This document shows positions 1 to 3,263 of a stretch of DNA of 5,679 nucleotides, one piece after another. The notes beneath the pieces are model-generated. The model did no database searches and was not told the origin of the DNA. It saw only the letters and a list, made by a program, of their open reading frames with translations. Source of the stretch: Lachnospiraceae bacterium. Its GTDB lineage: Bacteria; Bacillota; Clostridia; Lachnospirales; Lachnospiraceae. The DNA lies in NCBI GenBank assembly GCA_014804495.1, contig JAAUZS010000064.1, forward strand, positions 4,502-10,180, given 5' to 3'. Positions within the stretch are counted from its first letter, which is position 1. Each line of letters starts with the position of its first letter. The translations under genes and the position numbers were made by a program.

Positions 1-730
1 TCTGTCCGGTCACGTCATGAAACTGCTTCTTTTCCCTGTCTATTCGGTATACATGGTTATCGACCACACAATATTCCATTACTTCCCCGTCTGTCACCTG
101 TTCGTATTCTTCCAGCCACTTTGCCCATTCTGCCTCATGCTCGTCGCTGCCGGAAGTCGCCCAATGGCTTAATATTTCCTCACATAACTGATATTCCGGC
201 ACATCACCTTCTTTTGCCCCTGTTTTCCTGCAGGTGATGTACTTCATATCGGCATACCTGTATTCATAATAGCCATACTCCCAAATTTCATCCACCTCGG
301 AAACTGCAATCCGCACTCCGAATCCATACCTCACCTCTTCCGCAGCAAGGATTCCCCTCATCCTGTTATTCGGGTGTCTACCGTCATTATTGATATGATC
401 ACTCATTCCGAACAAGGTTTCCGAGAGAACCGCCCGATAACAGTCTTTTGCGTTTTCCCATCCGTCTTCCCCCAAAATGGTGTATTCTTCACGGTTCTTG
501 TCAATTTCCCATAGCTTATCCCTGTATTTTTGATATAATACAGATTCCCTCTGTAGAATTGTTTGCTCTAAATTCTGAAAAGCAACATTCTCAAAAAAAT
601 TATTTTCAAGCATTCCTACTAATTTTGGTAGCAAAAAATTATCTGCCTTTTCTGAATGAATCATTATATATCCTATAAAAAAAACAAGCAAAAGCATTCC
701 AGTAAAACCTACAATAATTTCCTTTTTCAT
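1..730 (-). CDS. Membrane-anchored protein of unknown function (partial, C-terminus beyond the left edge)
   Basis: I do not recognise this protein. The frame opens with ATG at 730-728 and runs without a stop through the left edge, giving 243 codons in the window. Residues 1-3 are MKK, and about residues 5-24 form one hydrophobic stretch, so it should be an N-terminal membrane anchor or uncleaved signal with the rest outside. The remainder is acidic and rich in Trp and Tyr with no motif I can name. Residues about 35-58 (MLENNFFENVAFQN at 40-53) match residues about 294-317 of the large protein encoded at 3264-5679, also at DNA level. No other start codon lies between this ATG and the upstream AGGGAGG (plus-strand 744-750), whose spacing of 13 bases is longer than usual. 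The gene has its own control region upstream (798-861) and is separated from the LRR operon by a terminator. Reading frame is secure; function is unknown. Confidence 0.85.
   Translation of the reverse strand, partial: MKKEIIVGFTGMLLLVFFIGYIMIHSEKADNFLLPKLVGMLENNFFENVAFQNLEQTILQRESVLYQKYRDKLWEIDKNREEYTILGEDGWENAKDCYRAVLSETLFGMSDHINNDGRHPNNRMRGILAAEEVRYGFGVRIAVSEVDEIWEYGYYEYRYADMKYITCRKTGAKEGDVPEYQLCEEILSHWATSGSDEHEAEWAKWLEEYEQVTDGEVMEYCVVDNHVYRIDREKKQFHDVTGQ
558..631. repeat. Direct repeat, copy 1 (within the gene at 1-730)
   Basis: This 74-base block aligns without gaps to 4687-4760 at 63 of 74 positions (85%). It encodes the KLVGMLENNFFENVAFQN region of the anchored protein in the same frame as the other copy. 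DNA identity (85%) is higher than protein identity in the same span (about 16 of 24 residues), so the copies appear young and not strongly constrained as protein. Confidence 0.8.
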
Positions 731-743
731 GAAGATTTTTATA

Positions 744-750
744 CCTCCCT
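744..750 (-). promoter_or_regulatory. Ribosome binding site, long spacing
   Basis: The minus strand reads AGGGAGG here, an excellent Shine-Dalgarno sequence, 13 bases before the ATG at 730. That spacing is a few bases longer than the usual optimum. No in-frame ATG, GTG or TTG lies closer, so the ATG at 730 is still the best start; translation may be less efficient than the strong core suggests. Confidence 0.65.
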
Positions 751-797
751 ATCAAAATTTCGCAAAAAAGCTGTAGGCCTCATTTGTTCTTCCATAA

Positions 798-861
798 TTT
801 ATATTCTAAAACGTGCTTGCATCATTTTTGCATCATAGTTGTATCATAACTGTTACATCAA
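798..861 (-). promoter_or_regulatory. Candidate promoter region for the gene starting at 730
   Basis: Two arrangements can be read on the minus strand. First, TTGATG (861-856), an 18-bp spacer, and TATGAT (837-832), which resembles a sigma-A promoter. Second, TATAAA (803-798) as a -10 element with no good -35; its -35 position falls inside the 11-bp repeat array, as expected for a promoter that depends on an activator. Either gives a transcript leading to the ATG at 730, with a leader of very roughly 60 to 95 bases. Which one is used cannot be decided from sequence. All neighbouring genes are on the same strand and a terminator lies just upstream, so a promoter is needed here. Confidence 0.4.
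817..858. repeat. Four 11-bp-periodic direct repeats, probable regulator binding array
   Basis: On the plus strand TTGCATCAT (817-825), TTGCATCAT (828-836), TTGTATCAT (839-847) and the degenerate CTGTTACAT (850-858) recur with an exact 11-base period. The 2-base linkers are not conserved. An 11-bp step places each unit on nearly the same face of the helix. Tandem 11-bp direct repeats are a known arrangement for OmpR/PhoB-family response regulators; assigning that family here is inference, since no regulator gene is in the window. The array sits over the candidate promoter of the gene at 730. Confidence 0.6.
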
Positions 862-900
862 ACTGTTTTTTCATAAAAAGAGTAAAATCCAAATTTTTGT

Positions 901-941
901 ATTAATTAAAAAGGTGTAAAGCCTTAAATAGGCTTTACACC
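901..941 (-). terminator. Rho-independent terminator of the LRR operon
   Basis: GGTGTAAAGCC (913-923) and GGCTTTACACC (931-941) form a perfect 11-bp stem with a 7-base loop. Reading the minus strand, the stem is followed at once by TTTTTAATTAAT (912-901). It lies 59 bases after the stop of the small lipoprotein gene and ends the unit transcribed from the right. On the plus strand the downstream sequence is a poor T tract, so termination should be mainly for minus-strand transcripts. Confidence 0.92.
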
Positions 942-1000
942 CTGTTTATTTGATTACTATGCATGTAATAAGTAAGTCCATTTCCTTTATTGCGCAATAT

Positions 1001-1153
1001 CTAAAACAATCTCATTTCGACTTCGCTATCTGTCTCCTCCACTTTCCCGCACGCTGTTATTAAAAAGCAGAATAAAATTATTGCAATGATTTGACCAATC
1101 TTATAAAGCAAAGATATCCTTTTATCAAATATACCATAGCCTTGTCCTACCAT
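1001..1153 (-). CDS. Small lipoprotein of unknown function
   Basis: A 50-residue frame starts at ATG 1153-1151, which overlaps the stop of the upstream LRR gene (TAG at 1149-1147), and ends at TAG 1003-1001. AAGGA (plus 1162-1166) sits 8 bases before this ATG. Residues about 19-34 are hydrophobic and end in the lipobox LITAC, with Cys35 as the predicted lipidated residue after cleavage by signal peptidase II. The mature part would be only 16 residues (CGKVEETDSEVEMRLF), very short for a lipoprotein. A second start is possible: TTG at 1111-1109 has AAGGA 5 bases upstream and would give 36 residues with a more typical signal. The short tail may mean that this is the remnant of a longer gene: a neighbouring frame reads EIVLDIAQ before its own stop. 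It is the last gene before the terminator. Confidence 0.55.
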   Translation of the reverse strand: MVGQGYGIFDKRISLLYKIGQIIAIILFCFLITACGKVEETDSEVEMRLF

Positions 1154-1872
1154 ACTAAATTTCCTTCTTCCCTAACTCGCTCCATATCGACATATACGAA
1201 ATCATTCGCCTCCGCATAGTTCTGGGCAAATTCACTCTCTCCATATACCAGCCGCAGACTCTCACACCCTGTAAACGCATCCTCCGCAATTTCTGACACC
1301 TCAGGCTGTATCGTAATCTGTTTCAATTCTGTGTCACCCTGACACATCATGTTCTCTATCATGCTTAACGATTTCGGAAATACAATCTCCTCCAACAGCG
1401 GACAGTCCGCTAAGGCTCTTTTTCCTATCCGCTCCACATCCTCAGTTATGTAGATATCCTGTAGCGCTTCACATCCCGCAAACGCTTCTTCTCCGATTTC
1501 CACTACTCCCTGCGGGAGATAAATGCGCTCCACAGTCTTATTATTCTTGAAAGCCTGCTCTCCGATGACTCCCACTGGCTTATCTTCTATATAAGTCGGT
1601 ATAAAGAGTGTTGTTTCACAGCCCTGATATGCCGTAATCTCCACAGTATCATCCGACAAAATCTTATAACAATAGCCGCCGCACTGTTTATTTGTATCAG
1701 AGTTTGCTGCCTCCGTATCTTCCGCCTCTGCATCAGCTATAAAAGATTCAGCTGCCATCTTTTCCTTATTCTTTTCTATAAACGCAGCAATGCCTATGAC
1801 GACACACAGTGCCGCCAAAATACCTACATTCCTTAACCTTTTCTTTATCTGTTCCGTCCATATCTTCCTCAT
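1147..1872 (-). CDS. BspA-type (LRR_5) leucine-rich repeat protein, N-terminally membrane-anchored
   Basis: This 241-residue protein has a positively charged start (Lys and Arg at 2-14), a hydrophobic segment at about 16-33 (VGILAALCVVIGIAAFI) with no clear cleavage site, and an acidic, Ala-rich linker to about residue 60. Residues 65-105 form the usual BspA lead-in ending in VGVIGEQAF. Four or five LRR_5 units follow, with the typical IGEEAFAGCEALQDIYI phrase, and residues about 205-228 form a C-terminal cap (LRLVYGESEFAQNYAEANDF). BspA-type proteins are extracellular; in the best studied cases they bind host proteins or other cells. No LPXTG sorting motif is seen, so anchoring should be through the N-terminus. 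The ATG overlaps the stop of the upstream LRR frame by 4 bases (ATGA), with GGAG (plus 1883-1886) 10 bases before, which indicates translational coupling. It is a paralogue of the neighbouring LRR gene. The ligand is unknown. Confidence 0.88.
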   Translation of the reverse strand: MRKIWTEQIKKRLRNVGILAALCVVIGIAAFIEKNKEKMAAESFIADAEAEDTEAANSDTNKQCGGYCYKILSDDTVEITAYQGCETTLFIPTYIEDKPVGVIGEQAFKNNKTVERIYLPQGVVEIGEEAFAGCEALQDIYITEDVERIGKRALADCPLLEEIVFPKSLSMIENMMCQGDTELKQITIQPEVSEIAEDAFTGCESLRLVYGESEFAQNYAEANDFVYVDMERVREEGNLVW

Positions 1873-2306
1873 GGCATCTCATCTCCGCTCTCTACCTCGA
1901 CGAATTTATATCCGCTTTGAATTGCCAATTCCTCCGCCCGGCTTCCCTTCTGTCCGTATACAGTGAGGTCGTCATTCAGAAATTGGGCTCTTACGGAAAA
2001 AAGGCTATCAGCCAAATCTGTTGCTCCTGCCGGAATATAGACCCGCTCCAGATTGGGCGTACACCAAAACCCTCCACTACTGAATCCTGCACTAATACTA
2101 ACAGTACTTTCCGGAAACTGTAGGCGTCTTATAGCCGTATCCTTATAACCACAGGCTATCTCTCGAATACCCTCTTCATAGATGACTTCCGTCAAACTCT
2201 TGCATTCGTAAAACATATTCTCTCCGAGAGTCTCCACCGTATTCGGTATGGTAATTTGGCACAGATCCCCACATTCCGCAAAGGCATCTTCTTCTATTAC
2301 CCTCAC
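1869..2306 (-). CDS. C-terminal part of the frameshifted BspA-type LRR protein
   Basis: This frame encodes LRR_5 repeats (VIEEDAFAECGDLCQITIP, then VETLGENMFYECKSL) and a C-terminal cap with LTVYGQKGSRAEELA followed by GYKFVEVE, but it has no signal peptide. It does not look like an independent gene. The same frame continues upstream of the nominal GTG at 2306 as in-frame LRR sequence (GIDGFETIYIPKSVRVI), which joins smoothly to the end of the frame encoded at 2303-3253. Adding one base in the A5 run at 2346-2350 gives a single protein of 461 residues. If the frameshift is real, this part could be made only by slippage or by restart at the GTG, which overlaps the upstream TGA (GTGA). Without export signals the product would stay in the cytoplasm. 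Confidence 0.75.
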   Translation of the reverse strand: MRVIEEDAFAECGDLCQITIPNTVETLGENMFYECKSLTEVIYEEGIREIACGYKDTAIRRLQFPESTVSISAGFSSGGFWCTPNLERVYIPAGATDLADSLFSVRAQFLNDDLTVYGQKGSRAEELAIQSGYKFVEVESGDEMP

Positions 2307-3253
2307 GGATTTCGGAATATAAATTGTCTCAAATCCGTCAATGCCAAAAATGCTTTCTGACCAATAACCTCTGTCTTTTCTGACAATACAATCTCGAAAA
2401 CTATTCCATACCTAAAAGCAGAATATTGAATATTCTTTATACTGTCAGGCATTTCTATCCGTTTTATAGTGATACTTCCCAAACAACTGTCTCCCAGTTT
2501 CACTATCGTGTCCGGAAAAATAATTTCTTCATACACTGTTTCCCGGGAAATCTCATCCATAATAGGTCGTCCGCTCATCCAATCCCCTTGCGCCAGTTCT
2601 GTCACCCCATAGGGGATGATTAGTACAGGATCCGTATTGTTGTTTATATATTCCAGACAACTCCCTCGGATTTGAAACACTTCATCCCTCGCCTCCTGCC
2701 ATGGCGTGTCCTCAAAAGCATCTGATGCAATGTCCGCATGCGGCGGCAACTCTAAATCCCCCAATCTGCTACAACAAGCAAACGCCTCCTTATCAATTGA
2801 CATAAGGCTGTCCGGTAAAAATCCCTTACTTTTATATCCCATCCTAATTTCCCAGTCCCCTCTGATCAGGGTATCCCGGAAAGCGCCTTCCCCGATTGCC
2901 TGAAGCCCCTCGCTCAGACTCGGCGTATTCATCTTTCTGCACCCCGCAAAAGCATATGCCCCGATATACCGTACTCCTGCATTAATCGTTAAATAGTGTA
3001 TATCTTGTCTGTAAGCAAATGCTCGGTCGGCAATGCCAACGACATGATATCCGTCGATAGTCTCCGGAATCACAAGCTTGCCATCATAAGGCGCTCCTCC
3101 TGTTATTACTGCCTCTCCGTTTTCATTAATCTCATAGGTAAGCTGCTGCTCTTTGCTTGGAATAATATATCTGGCATCACATATCATACTGTTTACGCCA
3201 AGCAGCAGATATACAACGACCGCCGCCAGAATAAGTTTTCTGCATTTTCTCAT
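2303..3253 (-). CDS. N-terminal part of a secreted BspA-type LRR protein, cut short by a frameshift
   Basis: ATG at 3253 has GAGGG (plus 3261-3265) 7 bases upstream, overlapping the stop of the preceding gene, so the two are co-translated neighbours. Residues 1-27 form a signal peptide (RKCRK, then hydrophobic LILAAVVVYLLLGV, with possible cleavage near CDA-R at 25-28). Residues 38-78 are the BspA lead-in (LTYEINENGEAVITGG to VVGIADRAF). LRR_5 units follow at about 71-130, 150-185 and 240-302, separated by an irregular insert at about 186-238 without clear repeats. After Phe302 the frame leaves the LRR pattern: the last 14 residues (LALTDLRQFIFRNP) are out of frame and end at TGA 2305-2303. 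The repeat pattern resumes at once in the next frame (1869-2306). The intact protein would be a secreted, probably cell-surface, adhesion-type LRR protein with no visible wall anchor. Confidence 0.85.
   Translation of the reverse strand: MRKCRKLILAAVVVYLLLGVNSMICDARYIIPSKEQQLTYEINENGEAVITGGAPYDGKLVIPETIDGYHVVGIADRAFAYRQDIHYLTINAGVRYIGAYAFAGCRKMNTPSLSEGLQAIGEGAFRDTLIRGDWEIRMGYKSKGFLPDSLMSIDKEAFACCSRLGDLELPPHADIASDAFEDTPWQEARDEVFQIRGSCLEYINNNTDPVLIIPYGVTELAQGDWMSGRPIMDEISRETVYEEIIFPDTIVKLGDSCLGSITIKRIEMPDSIKNIQYSAFRYGIVFEIVLSEKTEVIGQKAFLALTDLRQFIFRNP
2346..2350 (-). other. One-base frameshift point in the LRR gene
   Basis: The coding strand reads GCA TTT TTG GCA, while the LRR pattern requires GCA TTT TTT GGC. 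One T (A on the plus strand) is missing from a run that is five long here and should be six. With it restored, 1869-3253 becomes 1386 bases, exactly 462 codons including the stop. The local sequence is not a classical -1 slippery heptamer, so a true mutation or sequencing error is likelier than programmed frameshifting. Confidence 0.75.
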
Positions 3254-3263
3254 TTTTTAACCC

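Noticed and set aside
448..838. Two overlapping plus-strand open frames of 76 and 60 codons
   Set aside because: They lie opposite the anchored protein gene and its control region, lack a good ribosome site, and their products have no protein-like pattern; the minus-strand frame explains the sequence better.
817..858. CRISPR-like or replication-origin iteron array
   Set aside because: Units are only 9 bases with 2-base gaps, far too short for CRISPR, and there is no replication gene nearby; promoter position favours a regulator site.
988..999. Perfect 12-base palindrome TATTGCGCAATA after the small lipoprotein gene
   Set aside because: It has no loop and no T tract, so it is not a terminator by itself; a 12-base palindrome could be a protein site but can occur by chance.
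2343..2353. Programmed -1 ribosomal frameshift signal in the LRR gene
   Set aside because: The site A TTT TTG does not fit the usual slippery heptamer well (the P-site tRNA would mispair after slipping), and I see no evident downstream stem-loop. A missing base is the simpler reading.
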